DNA from: Bacteroidales bacterium UBA5326
GTDB taxonomy: Bacteria; Bacteroidota; Bacteroidia; Bacteroidales; UBA932
Length of the DNA stretch: 64,000 bases
NCBI GenBank assembly: GCA_002408205.1
Contig: DHQY01000007.1
Coordinates: 156,173 to 220,172, forward strand
Direction: 5' to 3'
Shown piece by piece: positions 14,535 through 27,951 of the stretch; position 1 is the first letter of the stretch; every line of letters starts with the position of its first letter. Made by a program: the position numbers and the translations under genes. The notes under the pieces were generated by a model. It had not been told where the DNA came from and searched no databases. It was given only the letters and a program-made list of their open reading frames with translations.

Positions 14535-16079
14535 ATGAAAAATTTGATGAAAACAGGAATTGCCGTTCTGGTTATGACGGCTTTAAGTGCGTGTTCCCTG
14601 CAGGAAAATCCCGGTACGGACCCAACTTCTTCTCAGGCTATTTCAGTGGTTGCAAATTCCCTTGAGGAACCTGCACAAGAAGAACCCGGAACAAAAACCA
14701 CTTTGGGCGGAGAGAACGGTATAGTAACCAGTTGGGTTGCCTCTACGGATCAGATCGGAATCTTTTCGCCCCAGGCCCTGCCTTCATTAGGAGGCACCGC
14801 ACCGGCTAACAACATTGCTTATACAGCACAAACCACGGGAACAGGCTCGGCCTTTACGGGGAGCATGTATTGGGGAACTGGTAATCATAATTTCTACGCC
14901 TATTACCCCAATAATTCAGGATATACCGGAAATCAAACGGCTGTTCCCATTTCCCTGCCCTCGGCGCAAACCCAGTCCGCAGCCAACAGCTCGGCACATA
15001 TTGGAGCGTTGGATTTTTTGGTAGCCGCACCTGTAGAAGGAGTTATTCCTCCCGCACACGGGGAAATTGCCCAGGCAGTGGGCTTTACCTTGAAACATGT
15101 GTTTACGATACTTGAGTTCCAGATCAAAGGCAGCGGAACGTTGTCTCAGGTCAGCCTTAGCGGGGCCAATTCATTAGCTTGTACCGGTACCATTAACCTG
15201 GCGCAATCAGCACCTGCTGCGGGTAGCCCTTATAGTATCACTACAAGCAGTACCTCAAAATACGTGACTGTTACACTGGGATCAGGAGCCCCGTTAAATT
15301 CAGGAACAGCTATCAGCGTATATATGATGATCATGCCGGGGGTACAAAGTGAAAATTTGCAGATTGGTGTAAAAATTGACGGGAACTGGAAAGAAATGTC
15401 CAAAGCACAGCCGGCAGGAGGTTTTGTCCGAGGTAAGAAATATGTTGTAACGCTGAATACGGCAGATGCCGGATGGAACGCTGCCATTCAGGATAGCCGT
15501 GATAGTCAGATTTACCAATATAAAACTATTGGCACCCAGGTCTGGATGACAGAAAATATGGCGTATCTGCCATCGGTTGTTGGCCCGGGGACAATCTCAG
15601 CATCAAAGGCATATTATTATGTTTACGGATATGATGATACGAATGTAGTTGCTGCAAAGGCAACTGACAATTACAGTACATATGGGGTAGTATATAACTG
15701 GGTGGCTGCAACCACAGCCTGCCCTTCAGGCTGGCACCTGCCCACTGATGAAGAATGGACACAGCTTACTGATTATCTTGGCGGATCATCTGTTGCAGGA
15801 GGCAAACTGAAAGAAGCAGGAACAATACACTGGAAAACTCCTAACACAGGTGCAACCAACGAAAGTGGTTTTTCTGCCCTTCCGGGTGGGGGCCTCATCT
15901 TAAATGAAAACAATGATGCAACCTTCGATGGCATTGTTTACTTAGGCCCATTGTGGAGTTCTACGGAGGACTATACGAATAACGTCTGGTACCGGATCCT
16001 GTACTACAATTACAGCTACGTTTACAGGTCTATCACCAGTAAGGACTACGGGTTATCTGTCCGTTGCTTACGGGATTAG
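14535..16079 (+). CDS. Fimbrillin-like lipoprotein adhesin with C-terminal FISUMP (C-type-lectin-like) domain; probable former DGR target
   Basis: From the ATG at 14535 the protein has 514 residues. A lipoprotein signal ends in ALSAC. The middle (about 40-310) is a Ser/Thr/Gly-rich beta domain of the fimbrillin/Mfa type, with VTSWVASTDQIGIFSP and FVRGKKYVVTLN. The C-terminal 180 residues are a Fibrobacter succinogenes major paralogous (FISUMP) domain: WMTENMAYLP, YNWVAATTACPSGWHLPTDEEW, ESGFSALPGGG, WSSTE and SVRCLRD at the end. Between WSSTE and SVRC (15954-16058) most variable codons are TAC, GAC, ATC, ACC, AGC or TAT, each one or two changes from AAC/AAT. That is the pattern left by adenine-directed mutagenesis. 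With an Avd gene directly downstream, I infer a surface receptor once diversified by a retroelement. Confidence 0.85.
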   Translation: MKNLMKTGIAVLVMTALSACSLQENPGTDPTSSQAISVVANSLEEPAQEEPGTKTTLGGENGIVTSWVASTDQIGIFSPQALPSLGGTAPANNIAYTAQTTGTGSAFTGSMYWGTGNHNFYAYYPNNSGYTGNQTAVPISLPSAQTQSAANSSAHIGALDFLVAAPVEGVIPPAHGEIAQAVGFTLKHVFTILEFQIKGSGTLSQVSLSGANSLACTGTINLAQSAPAAGSPYSITTSSTSKYVTVTLGSGAPLNSGTAISVYMMIMPGVQSENLQIGVKIDGNWKEMSKAQPAGGFVRGKKYVVTLNTADAGWNAAIQDSRDSQIYQYKTIGTQVWMTENMAYLPSVVGPGTISASKAYYYVYGYDDTNVVAAKATDNYSTYGVVYNWVAATTACPSGWHLPTDEEWTQLTDYLGGSSVAGGKLKEAGTIHWKTPNTGATNESGFSALPGGGLILNENNDATFDGIVYLGPLWSSTEDYTNNVWYRILYYNYSYVYRSITSKDYGLSVRCLRD

Positions 16080-16121
16080 GATTAATTTATTTGATTATTT
16101 GTCTATTTGAAATTGTGAATT

Positions 16122-16460
16122 TTGGGTCAGTATAATGAACTTCCGGTTTATAAGGCGATATACGATTTGCTTTTGTCCATTTTTCAGTTCACCAGGGACT
16201 TTAACAGGGAGTACAAGTATACAGTAGATGAAAGCCTGAAAAAGGAAACGATAGAATTACTAACGCTTATTTACCGTGCGAACTCAAAATACCAGAAGGC
16301 GGAAATATTGCAAACGGCACGTGAACAGATAGAAGTTATAGCATTGCCCGTCAACCGACCCGGTTGCTTATATGAATTCAATCAAAAGGTTATTGCCGCT
16401 ACCAGTAAAAAGAATTCTGCCGGCGCATCACGACTTAAATGTACCGTTGTCAATTATTAA
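16122..16460 (+). pseudogene. avd: Truncated diversity-generating retroelement accessory protein Avd (bAvd type)
   Basis: Residues 1-72 (MGQYNELPVYKAIYDLLLSIF..., ...LKKETIELLTLIYRANSKYQKAEILQTAREQIEVI) match the start of the four-helix Avd proteins found in Bacteroides-type DGRs. There Avd binds the reverse transcriptase and RNA. Helices 1-3 are visible. After REQIEVI the sequence changes abruptly into residues that do not fit helix 4 and belong to another gene's DNA in a different frame. The only start is a TTG at 16122, where related proteins have Met, so the start codon may also be mutated. It lies 42 bases after the adhesin with the FISUMP domain. No reverse transcriptase or template repeat follows. 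Probably non-functional. Confidence 0.75.
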
Positions 16461-16557
16461 AGAAATGGATGAGGCTTTTACCGAATTGTATAAACAGGGA
16501 AAATTAAAACACGGAAGCGGAACATTTATATATAATAATTTTGGAATAAGACTTTAA
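16330..16557 (+). pseudogene. C-terminal fragment of an MBL-fold metallohydrolase
   Basis: In the frame ending at 16557 the residues LPVKRILPAHHDLNVPLSIIKEMDEAFTEL, followed by a Lys-rich turn and a C-terminal FIYNNFGIRL, look like the end of a metallo-beta-lactamase-fold enzyme. LPAHHDL is the late His-containing metal-site loop. The first ATG in this frame is at 16372. The N-terminal three quarters with the HxHxDH motif is missing. The junction with the truncated Avd gene lies near 16330-16345. This is a deletion remnant, not a functional gene. Confidence 0.6.
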
Positions 16558-16567
16558 GAATCCGGTC

Positions 16568-20522
<3,955 letters not shown>

Positions 20523-20538
<16 letters not shown>

Positions 20539-21401
20539 TCTACTTTAAGTGTCAAGGTTTCGGTATTCAGAGTCAGACGGTACTTACCGGCATCCTTCAC
20601 TCTCCACTTGTTATCACCGTGTCCGGCTGCTGCATCTTCCTTCCAGCAAACCACCGTACCGTCGGCAATGCCACTTTTGCTAATCTCGGTCTGGTCAACT
20701 GCAGGGCGATAAAAATCCCCGCCCCAATCAAATACAGTGGCAATTTTGAATTCACCGGCTTTCAGGGCTCCTTCAAAGGTATGAATATTACCGTTACGAA
20801 CCATGGGTGTGGGACTTGCAATGGCCCAGCCTGCAGGAGCCGCGTCGCCAACCATGTAAAGATTTCCTTCTACCCATTCAACAATTTCGGGATCGGCCAA
20901 TGATGAAAGCTTGGTGGCCTTCAGGGTAAGCTTGATGGGATTGATTTCTATTTTATAACGGCCGCTTGTGCCTTTGTCCATGCCAAAGAAATGGTCGCGG
21001 AGATTGCCGTCCCCGTCTTTAGGAACAGATGATTCGTCCAGTTTGTTTTCTCCTTCTTTAAGATAGGCATAGGCCTGGCCTTCCACCATGTTTTCCAGTG
21101 CGGGAACAAGGAAATGGGTTTTATCCCAGGTATTCACATCAACGGAAAATTTGATGAGCTTGTTTTCTGCACTGCGTACCAGATCCAGTTCATAAACGAA
21201 CACGTCCTTATCGGCGGTGGCTGTCATGGGTAGCGGATCGGCTGAATCCCAATGGCCGTCAGCTGCGGCGCCAAGCATGTAAACCATTTCGTAATGGCGT
21301 TCAACATCAATTACTTCGGGTTCCTTATCCTTGTCACAGGAAGGCAACAGGAAGAGTGTTCCGGCGAGGAACAACATCAACATTTTTCTAGTGTTTTTCA
21401 T
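20523..21401 (-). CDS. SusE/SusF-like outer-membrane glycan-binding lipoprotein
   Basis: The 292-residue lipoprotein has a signal ending in LLPSC. The rest is beta-rich and divides into an N-terminal Ig-like part (about 30-160) and a C-terminal part (about 175-290) with LYMVGDAAPAGW, HTFEGALKAGEFKIA, FYRPAVDQTEI and KYRLTLNTETLTLKVEWLG. This is the pattern of SusE/SusF starch-binding modules, where aromatic residues line the glycan site. It should lie on the cell surface and capture the polysaccharide for the SusCD complex. It sits between susD and the glycosidases in one operon. Confidence 0.88.
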
Positions 21402-21426
21402 TTTATCAAGATTTATATGAGTAATT

Positions 21427-23148
21427 CTAATAACCTGTATTTTGTTTGAGGGCAGGATTGCTGCTCAGCACGTCTCTGTGAAGCGGGAATATCTCTGTGT
21501 GATTGTCCTTGTCCGGAGTCTTATCCCACCATACACCTTTGCAGAATTTGTCAAAACGGATAAGATCCGTGCGCCGACGGCCTTCGTGGAAGAACTCCCT
21601 GCCCCATTCGTCAAGCAATTCGGCCTGTGTAAGTGTTACCGGACCTTCAGGTGCATAAAGATATTTTGCCACGGTATTTTCAGGGTAATTTCTCCGCCGG
21701 ACGGTATTTAGGAGCGTTGCGGCCTCGTTCACTTTCCCCTCACGGAACCTGCACTCGGCCAAGGAATAAATCACCTCGGCCAACCTAATTTCCACAAAAT
21801 CGGATTCCATTTGTCCTTCATCGGTATCCATGTAGAGGGGATATTTTACAAAACGCCAGCCCGAGCTATGGTCTCCGTGAAGCATATCGGAAGTACGGTC
21901 TGCCGGAATCTCATCGGGACCGCATCCTTTGAAATTGCCAACTGCATCCCTGAGATACAGATCCTCATCCCCGGTGGGAGACACAACGCGCTTGGCTTTC
22001 CCGTTTTCTTCATAATCGAGGTAACCGAACAGCATCATCCCCTCCCGCTTGTTATCGCCCAGGTTTCTGTATAGTTTAAGCCGGTAGTCTTCGGGATATT
22101 TTTTGAATTTAGCAGCCGGTCTGCCCAGTTCGGTAGTATAAGGTGTGCCGTCGGGAGCGAAACTCGGAGCCAGCCCGTATTTGCAGTTATGGTCGCCATT
22201 ACCGGCTTTTGTATCGCCCAGGTAGTTTGCAATGGTACGGGCAGGCACTGTCCACCAGAACAAATCACCCGAATAGACATAATGGCTGTATCCTTTTGCG
22301 GAAGGGAAGGCAAATAGGACTTCCCTGCAGTTTTCATTATCCCAGTCGAATACCTCGTCCCATGTCTTTCCCAAAGCATAAGAACCAAAATCACCGTTAA
22401 GGATTTGCTGCGCCAGGGCGGCGCATTCGGTATACTTGCTTTCCCCAATCCATTTCTCGGCATTCAGATACAGGCGTACCAGGAGCGCTGCGGCACCGGC
22501 CTTGTTCCATTGTCCCTGTACGGTTCCGTTTCCGGCTGCACCATCTTTGGCATCGAGCAATTGAACACATTCCCTGAGTTCTTTTTCAATAAAATCAAAT
22601 AACTCACGGGGTTCGACCTGCCCCTCGGAATTCAATGACACATCGCGGCTTACAGCCAGGGGAACATTTCTGTAGCTTCCCAGCAGACGGGTATAGAACC
22701 AGGCCCTCAGGGTGCGACACTGTGCTTTCAGGTTGTTGTATTCCTCGGTGCTAAAATTGTATTTCTCAGGGTCCAGCGTATTAAGATCATCCAGGACATA
22801 GTTGCACTGCATGATACCTGTGAAACAACCTACCCACTCATTTTTAATCAGTTCATCTTCAACGGTCCAGGTGTGGTAATGAAGCCTGCTCCAGCGTCCC
22901 CCGTCTTCCCACCAGTCATCTTTTTTCCACGTTGCCACCAAATCCCCAGACAGTTCTTCCAGTTGGTGACGGGACTGAATGCTCCAATAGGCATGTTCAA
23001 AAGGACGGAATACGGCGCGGACCACATCCATCTGCGTATTGTAGTAATTCTCACTCGAGACCTGATCATATATGGTCTCATCCAGGTTCGTGCAGCCGGC
23101 CATTAGTGTAACAGCCAATGCTGCTAACATATATCTGTAATATTTCAT
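21427..23148 (-). CDS. SusD/RagB-family outer-membrane nutrient-binding lipoprotein
   Basis: The 573-residue protein has a lipoprotein signal ending in LMAGC. The SusD fold is recognised by the N-terminal NLDETIYDQVSSENYYNTQMD, the TPR region with CRTLRAWFYTRLLGSYRNVPLA, EVIYSLAECRFREGKVNEAATLLNTVRRRNY and, at the end, WGREFFHEGRRRTDLIRFDKF. SusD forms the lid over the SusC barrel and binds oligosaccharides. It follows the susC gene after 18 bases. The specific glycan cannot be read from the sequence. Confidence 0.96.
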   Translation of the reverse strand: MKYYRYMLAALAVTLMAGCTNLDETIYDQVSSENYYNTQMDVVRAVFRPFEHAYWSIQSRHQLEELSGDLVATWKKDDWWEDGGRWSRLHYHTWTVEDELIKNEWVGCFTGIMQCNYVLDDLNTLDPEKYNFSTEEYNNLKAQCRTLRAWFYTRLLGSYRNVPLAVSRDVSLNSEGQVEPRELFDFIEKELRECVQLLDAKDGAAGNGTVQGQWNKAGAAALLVRLYLNAEKWIGESKYTECAALAQQILNGDFGSYALGKTWDEVFDWDNENCREVLFAFPSAKGYSHYVYSGDLFWWTVPARTIANYLGDTKAGNGDHNCKYGLAPSFAPDGTPYTTELGRPAAKFKKYPEDYRLKLYRNLGDNKREGMMLFGYLDYEENGKAKRVVSPTGDEDLYLRDAVGNFKGCGPDEIPADRTSDMLHGDHSSGWRFVKYPLYMDTDEGQMESDFVEIRLAEVIYSLAECRFREGKVNEAATLLNTVRRRNYPENTVAKYLYAPEGPVTLTQAELLDEWGREFFHEGRRRTDLIRFDKFCKGVWWDKTPDKDNHTEIFPLHRDVLSSNPALKQNTGY

Positions 23149-23166
23149 CTTTTCTTTGATTTTATT

Positions 23167-26112
23167 TTAGAAATCTATCTGGATTCCCGCAATCACCTGG
23201 CGGCAGGACGGGTAATAATTTCTGGAACCGGAAGCCCCCGGCTGCAGGCCGTTCACCTGATACGTAGACGGATCCACTCCGGAAAATCCGGTAATGGTCA
23301 ACAGATTGCGCCCGGTGAGATAGAGTCTTATCCCTTTCAGATAATTGTTGTTCATTTTGAACGTATACCCCAGATTGAGCACATCGAGCTTGACATAATC
23401 ACCTCTTTCCAGGAAATAGTCACATACAATGGGGTTCCCTTTCAGCAATTGATTCTTGGTATAGGCAAGCTTCATCACATTGCCCACTTCGTCCTGGAAA
23501 CCATAATAGAATTCATGAATATTGAAAATGTCAAATCCGAAGGCTCCGCGGAAATAAACCGAGAGATCCCAGTCTTTATAACGGAAACTATGCGTCATAG
23601 ATGCCATGAACTTTGGAAGGCCGTTTCCTACTTCGTACATATCGGCATCGGTGGCCGACAGTCCGGGTATCAACTCGCCGTTCTTGTCATATACCAGCCA
23701 GTCACCCTGTTTGTTTACCCCTGCAAACTTCCACATATAGTAGGTGCCCAATCTCTTTCCGGCTTCAATCCGCTGTAGATAATGAAAGGGAAACGGATCT
23801 TCCGTGCCTGCTACATAATAGTAATCCTGTCCAACGTATTCTGAATTTGAAAATGAAACAAACTCATTGTCCATGGTGGAACCGGCAAAGTCAATTGTGT
23901 ATCCGAAATCACGGTTATCCACTGCCTTCCAGTTCAGATCCACTTCCAGACCCGTGTTCTTCATGGTTCCTACATTGACAAAAGTAGTTGAGAAAAGATA
24001 GGGAGGAATGGGAACATTATAGTCTCCCAGCAGATCTTGTTGTGTTCTTTGATAGTAGTTTACAGAGCCCGACAATCTATAGTCGAACAAAGAGAAGTCA
24101 ACACCCACGTTCCAGTTTATTCCTTTTTCCCACCTCAGATCGGGGTTCACGTTTTTTGAAGGTCCCCAAACTGTAAAATACTTACCGTTATAGTAATAGT
24201 CGCCAAATCCGGTCATCGTATTGAGCGAAAGGTAACTGTTAAAGTTCTGATTTCCGGTAATCCCAAAGTCCGCACGAATCTTGAGATCGTTTATCCAACG
24301 GGCGCCCTTTATCCACGATTCCTCGCTCAAACGCCAGCCGGCAGAGACGGCGGGGAAATTACCCCATTTATTGTTTGCCCCAAACTTGGAAGACCCTTCC
24401 CTGCGGAATGAAACGGTTGCCAGGTATTTACCCATATAATCGTAATTGATCCTGCCAAAGAATGCAATCAGTTTTGCATCGTTCTTGAAGGAGCCCATAC
24501 CTACATACCCCTCTTCACGTGCCCAGGCACCCTGAGAAAGGTTATTGTATGTTATGCCATCGTTGGGAAAATTCTTATTCAGCGCATTCAGCCCGGAATT
24601 TTGGAAATATTGGTATGAATAACCTGCCATCACCTTCAGGTTGTGATTACCAAATGTTTTGTAGTAATTTCCCAGCCATTCAATGGAATATTGGCTGTTC
24701 TTTGTGAAATCCTTGGAAGCCTCGCCGGACCAACCCTTGCTGATGCCTTCTGTGTTGGTGGAAGGACGGAACCAGCTGTTATAATATTGGTTTTGTTGAT
24801 CGGCAAAGGTAACTTGAGTGGAAAGGTCATCGGTAATGTTCAATTTTACAGTGGCGTCCCAATCAAGGAATAATATCTCGCGGTCGTCCTTTACCGTCAT
24901 TATTTCTTCAACCGGGTTATAGCCTGCCTGCTGTCCAAAGAAACTGAAATACATGGAAGGATTTTCCGGATCCATAATGGGAGTAGTCGGGTTTGCCTCT
25001 ATAGCATTGTGGAAAACATTCCAATCGGCTTGTTTTAATTTAACTACCCGGGGCGCTACATTGGCCGAGAAGGTTAAAAGTCCGCTCTTGGTGGTATGGT
25101 TGACCGAGGCGCGCAGACCGTATTCCATCCTCTCCGAACGTCTGTCAATCCCTTTAGAATCGCGGAAATCGGCGCTGACACGGTAATTCGTCTCGGCCCG
25201 TCCTCCAGATAAAGTCAAAGTGTGCTGGTGCGTAAGGCCAATGCGGCTCACTTCTTTCAACCAGTCCACGTTACCTCCGTAATCCACTCCTTTGCCGTTT
25301 GCCACTTTATATTCACGATACTCACCGGCATTGAGCATATCCAGTTCCTTTATCATGATATTGGCTGAGACCTGCCCGAAATATGAAGTGTGGATCTCGC
25401 CATCAGATGTTCCTTTCTTTGTAGTAATTAACACTACCCCGTTGCTTCCCCGTGTACCGTATATGGCCGATGCGGCACCATCTTTCAAGATGTTTATGGA
25501 TTCTATATCGTTTTGATTCACATTGGACATATTGCCACCGGGAACGCCATCTATAACGATAAGCGGTCCGAGGCCGGCTGCCCTTGAAGATATCCCGCGT
25601 ATCTGGATACTTGCATTGTTATTGGGATCGGCCGAACCGGTGTTGACCACTGACACACCGGATACCTTTCCCTGAATCAACATGGCAGGATCCATGGAAC
25701 TGGAGGACAAGAAATCTTTCGAGGAAACATGCGCAATGGCGCTTGTCAGTTCCTTCTTATCCATTGTGCCGTAACCGATAACTACGGTTTCCTTCAAATA
25801 ACGGGTATCTTCCGTCAGGGAAAAATCAATATTTGTTTTATCCTTAACAAGGGCAGTTGCGTTCTTATACCCCATCATGACAGCTTCAATAGTATCATTT
25901 ACAGATACCTGAAGGGAGTATTTTCCGTCACTGCCGGTGGTTGTCCCAATGGAACTGCCCTTAATCATTACTGTGGCTCCCACAAGTACTTCACCAGAGC
26001 CTGCGTCAGATACGACACCACTGATTTTAAGATTCTGAGCAGTAACAGTAAGTGTAATCCCGAGAAATACACTGATACACGTCAGAAAAAATAATTTGTT
26101 AGTTTTTCCCAT
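23167..26112 (-). CDS. SusC/RagA-family TonB-dependent outer-membrane transporter
   Basis: The 981-residue protein has a signal peptide, a carboxypeptidase-like regulatory domain (about 27-105), a TonB box region and the plug domain with the family signature SIQIRGISSRAAGLGPLIVIDGVP. NILKDGAASAIYGTRGSNGVVLITTKKG follows, then a 22-stranded barrel to the C-terminal aromatic residue. It imports oligosaccharides through the outer membrane using TonB energy, with the SusD partner encoded next to it. A minus-strand TAGTTTTG element at 26139-26132 lies 20 bases upstream of the start. The SusR-like gene lies directly upstream. Confidence 0.96.
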   Translation of the reverse strand: MGKTNKLFFLTCISVFLGITLTVTAQNLKISGVVSDAGSGEVLVGATVMIKGSSIGTTTGSDGKYSLQVSVNDTIEAVMMGYKNATALVKDKTNIDFSLTEDTRYLKETVVIGYGTMDKKELTSAIAHVSSKDFLSSSSMDPAMLIQGKVSGVSVVNTGSADPNNNASIQIRGISSRAAGLGPLIVIDGVPGGNMSNVNQNDIESINILKDGAASAIYGTRGSNGVVLITTKKGTSDGEIHTSYFGQVSANIMIKELDMLNAGEYREYKVANGKGVDYGGNVDWLKEVSRIGLTHQHTLTLSGGRAETNYRVSADFRDSKGIDRRSERMEYGLRASVNHTTKSGLLTFSANVAPRVVKLKQADWNVFHNAIEANPTTPIMDPENPSMYFSFFGQQAGYNPVEEIMTVKDDREILFLDWDATVKLNITDDLSTQVTFADQQNQYYNSWFRPSTNTEGISKGWSGEASKDFTKNSQYSIEWLGNYYKTFGNHNLKVMAGYSYQYFQNSGLNALNKNFPNDGITYNNLSQGAWAREEGYVGMGSFKNDAKLIAFFGRINYDYMGKYLATVSFRREGSSKFGANNKWGNFPAVSAGWRLSEESWIKGARWINDLKIRADFGITGNQNFNSYLSLNTMTGFGDYYYNGKYFTVWGPSKNVNPDLRWEKGINWNVGVDFSLFDYRLSGSVNYYQRTQQDLLGDYNVPIPPYLFSTTFVNVGTMKNTGLEVDLNWKAVDNRDFGYTIDFAGSTMDNEFVSFSNSEYVGQDYYYVAGTEDPFPFHYLQRIEAGKRLGTYYMWKFAGVNKQGDWLVYDKNGELIPGLSATDADMYEVGNGLPKFMASMTHSFRYKDWDLSVYFRGAFGFDIFNIHEFYYGFQDEVGNVMKLAYTKNQLLKGNPIVCDYFLERGDYVKLDVLNLGYTFKMNNNYLKGIRLYLTGRNLLTITGFSGVDPSTYQVNGLQPGASGSRNYYPSCRQVIAGIQIDF

Positions 26113-26131
26113 ATTAGTTGTTTTAGTCAGA

Positions 26132-26139
26132 CAAAACTA
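26132..26139 (-). promoter_or_regulatory. -7 promoter element of the SusCDE-GH operon
   Basis: TAGTTTTG on the minus strand fits TAnnTTTG and lies 20 bases upstream of the susC start at 26112. The 140-base gap to the SusR-like gene must also hold the regulator site. I do not see an obvious inverted repeat in it. Confidence 0.55.
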
Positions 26140-26253
26140 TCCAAGTCTAAAACAACAACCAACGAATAAAGGTGGAAATTAAGATTAAAATAATTCTAAT
26201 TGTTTGGAATTCTAATTATTATGAGAGCTACGGGAACGCTTATTTAAGATTGA

Positions 26254-27834
26254 CTATTTAGAAATTGCCATTACCAGAGCATCAAACTGCTCTTTGGATA
26301 CAGAGGCTTTGGATTTAATTTTGTTTTTGTACACATATATGGTATTAACCGACAGATGCAAATAGTCCGCCACCTGGGCAGGGTCATCTATGCCGAGTCT
26401 CATCAATGCAAATATCCTCACTTCCATAGGAAGAGCGCCACTTTTATCCAGAGATATGCGGGCATCTTCATTCATTAATGTATTGAATGCTTCTATAAAA
26501 TTGGGAAATAATGCAAGGAACGCCGTATCGAATGCAGCGTAAATTCTTTCTCTTTCTTCCTTAATATCAATATTATACAAAATTGCTTTGGCATCTTCAA
26601 ATTGCCTGGTAGTTATTTTTCTGATAGCTGCCAGGGATTCTTTTTCCACATTATTGACAAAAGAAGTGTTCCCGTGGAGAGATTGCATGATATACTGATC
26701 TTTAATAGCGCTCGTTTCCTTCAGTAAACTGTTAACCCTGGCAAGCAGCTCATTTGATTTTCTAATTTCTTTTGACTTGGCATTCAGGTTTACAAAAAGA
26801 ATAAGGGTCAATACGAAAAGAATGAGAACCACGGCCCCTCCCACCATGAAAATCAAACGTTGACTGTTAACATTGGAATAACGTGATTGTTCAATGGCCG
26901 GAAAAATAGAATTGATCTCGACCATCCTCAGTCTGGAATTATAAAACTGCGCATCGCTTAAAGCCAGCTGTATGTAACTATATGCATGAATAATATCCTT
27001 TTGTGCATACATATATTCTGCCAGCACTTTGGCCGATGTGGTTTCGTGTACACAGGACTTTATATCGTAAATGGCCGATATGGCACGGTAATAGGTGGCC
27101 TCTTTATCTAGATTTTTTGACTCGCAGGCACTGGCCAGAATAGAAAAATGCACGGCAAGCTGATGATCATCCAGATTGAACAGGTTAATGAGGTTTTTCC
27201 TGCCATCGATGGCCAACTCGTCCGAATACTCCTGTATAAGAGCTATTTCAAGTGAAATCCAATGATAATTAAAAGAATAATCCGAGGCATATTCAAGGGC
27301 CAGTTTGTAGTAGTCAAGGACCTTCTGGTTATATTTTTCTGTCAGATTCTTTGTTCCTTGTACATAGGAATAAAGATTTTGATAGGTGCTTGCGCACAAG
27401 ACATAGAAATTGACCAAAATTTCGTCAGGCACCTCGTCTGACTGAAAATTATTGATTATGTCTACGGCCTCGTTAAAAAATCCCACCGATTTATAACAAA
27501 ACAATAAAGCAGCCTGAGCTATTGCCGCTTCCGTCCTTTTGCCCGATTTCTCCGCCAATGATTCCAATTTTCTGGCATACACATACGCAGAATCATACTG
27601 ATAGAACTTATACTCTTCAAAAAGCTGATTACAAATATTAAACTCATTGGAACGGCCCTCAGAAATCAGAAGTTCCTCAATCAGATTCTTTATTCGAAGT
27701 TCTTTAGGCTTACTATATTGCTCCTGCTTTTCTATTGTCTCATCCAACTCCTTCAGCTTAGCGTTCACATCACTCTGTTGCACAGATGATTCAAAAGAAA
27801 GTACTATGGTCAATATGGCTAAAAGAAGGTGCAT
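26254..27834 (-). CDS. SusR-like membrane-bound transcriptional regulator (DUF6377 type)
   Basis: The 526-residue protein has an N-terminal signal or anchor helix, a helical repeat (TPR-like) sensor region (about 25-325), and one transmembrane helix (LIFMVGGAVVLILFVLTLILFV, about 327-350). A coiled-coil segment (about 350-385) follows, then a cytoplasmic C-terminus with a helix-turn-helix of the LuxR kind near the end (DPAQVADYLHLSVNTIYVYKNKIKSKA). This is the architecture of SusR, which senses maltose-type sugars in the periplasm and activates susA-G. It lies upstream of susC on the same strand, as expected for the local regulator, and supports an alpha-glucan substrate. Confidence 0.88.
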   Translation of the reverse strand: MHLLLAILTIVLSFESSVQQSDVNAKLKELDETIEKQEQYSKPKELRIKNLIEELLISEGRSNEFNICNQLFEEYKFYQYDSAYVYARKLESLAEKSGKRTEAAIAQAALLFCYKSVGFFNEAVDIINNFQSDEVPDEILVNFYVLCASTYQNLYSYVQGTKNLTEKYNQKVLDYYKLALEYASDYSFNYHWISLEIALIQEYSDELAIDGRKNLINLFNLDDHQLAVHFSILASACESKNLDKEATYYRAISAIYDIKSCVHETTSAKVLAEYMYAQKDIIHAYSYIQLALSDAQFYNSRLRMVEINSIFPAIEQSRYSNVNSQRLIFMVGGAVVLILFVLTLILFVNLNAKSKEIRKSNELLARVNSLLKETSAIKDQYIMQSLHGNTSFVNNVEKESLAAIRKITTRQFEDAKAILYNIDIKEERERIYAAFDTAFLALFPNFIEAFNTLMNEDARISLDKSGALPMEVRIFALMRLGIDDPAQVADYLHLSVNTIYVYKNKIKSKASVSKEQFDALVMAISK

Positions 27835-27951
27835 GATTCTTATTTTGTTTCTATTTATACAATTTATAGTATCATAAAGTTATTCAAAAAACACATATCT
27901 CACGCAGATTCCTGTCTCTTCAAGGACGGATATTTTTCACAGGCCCGACAT

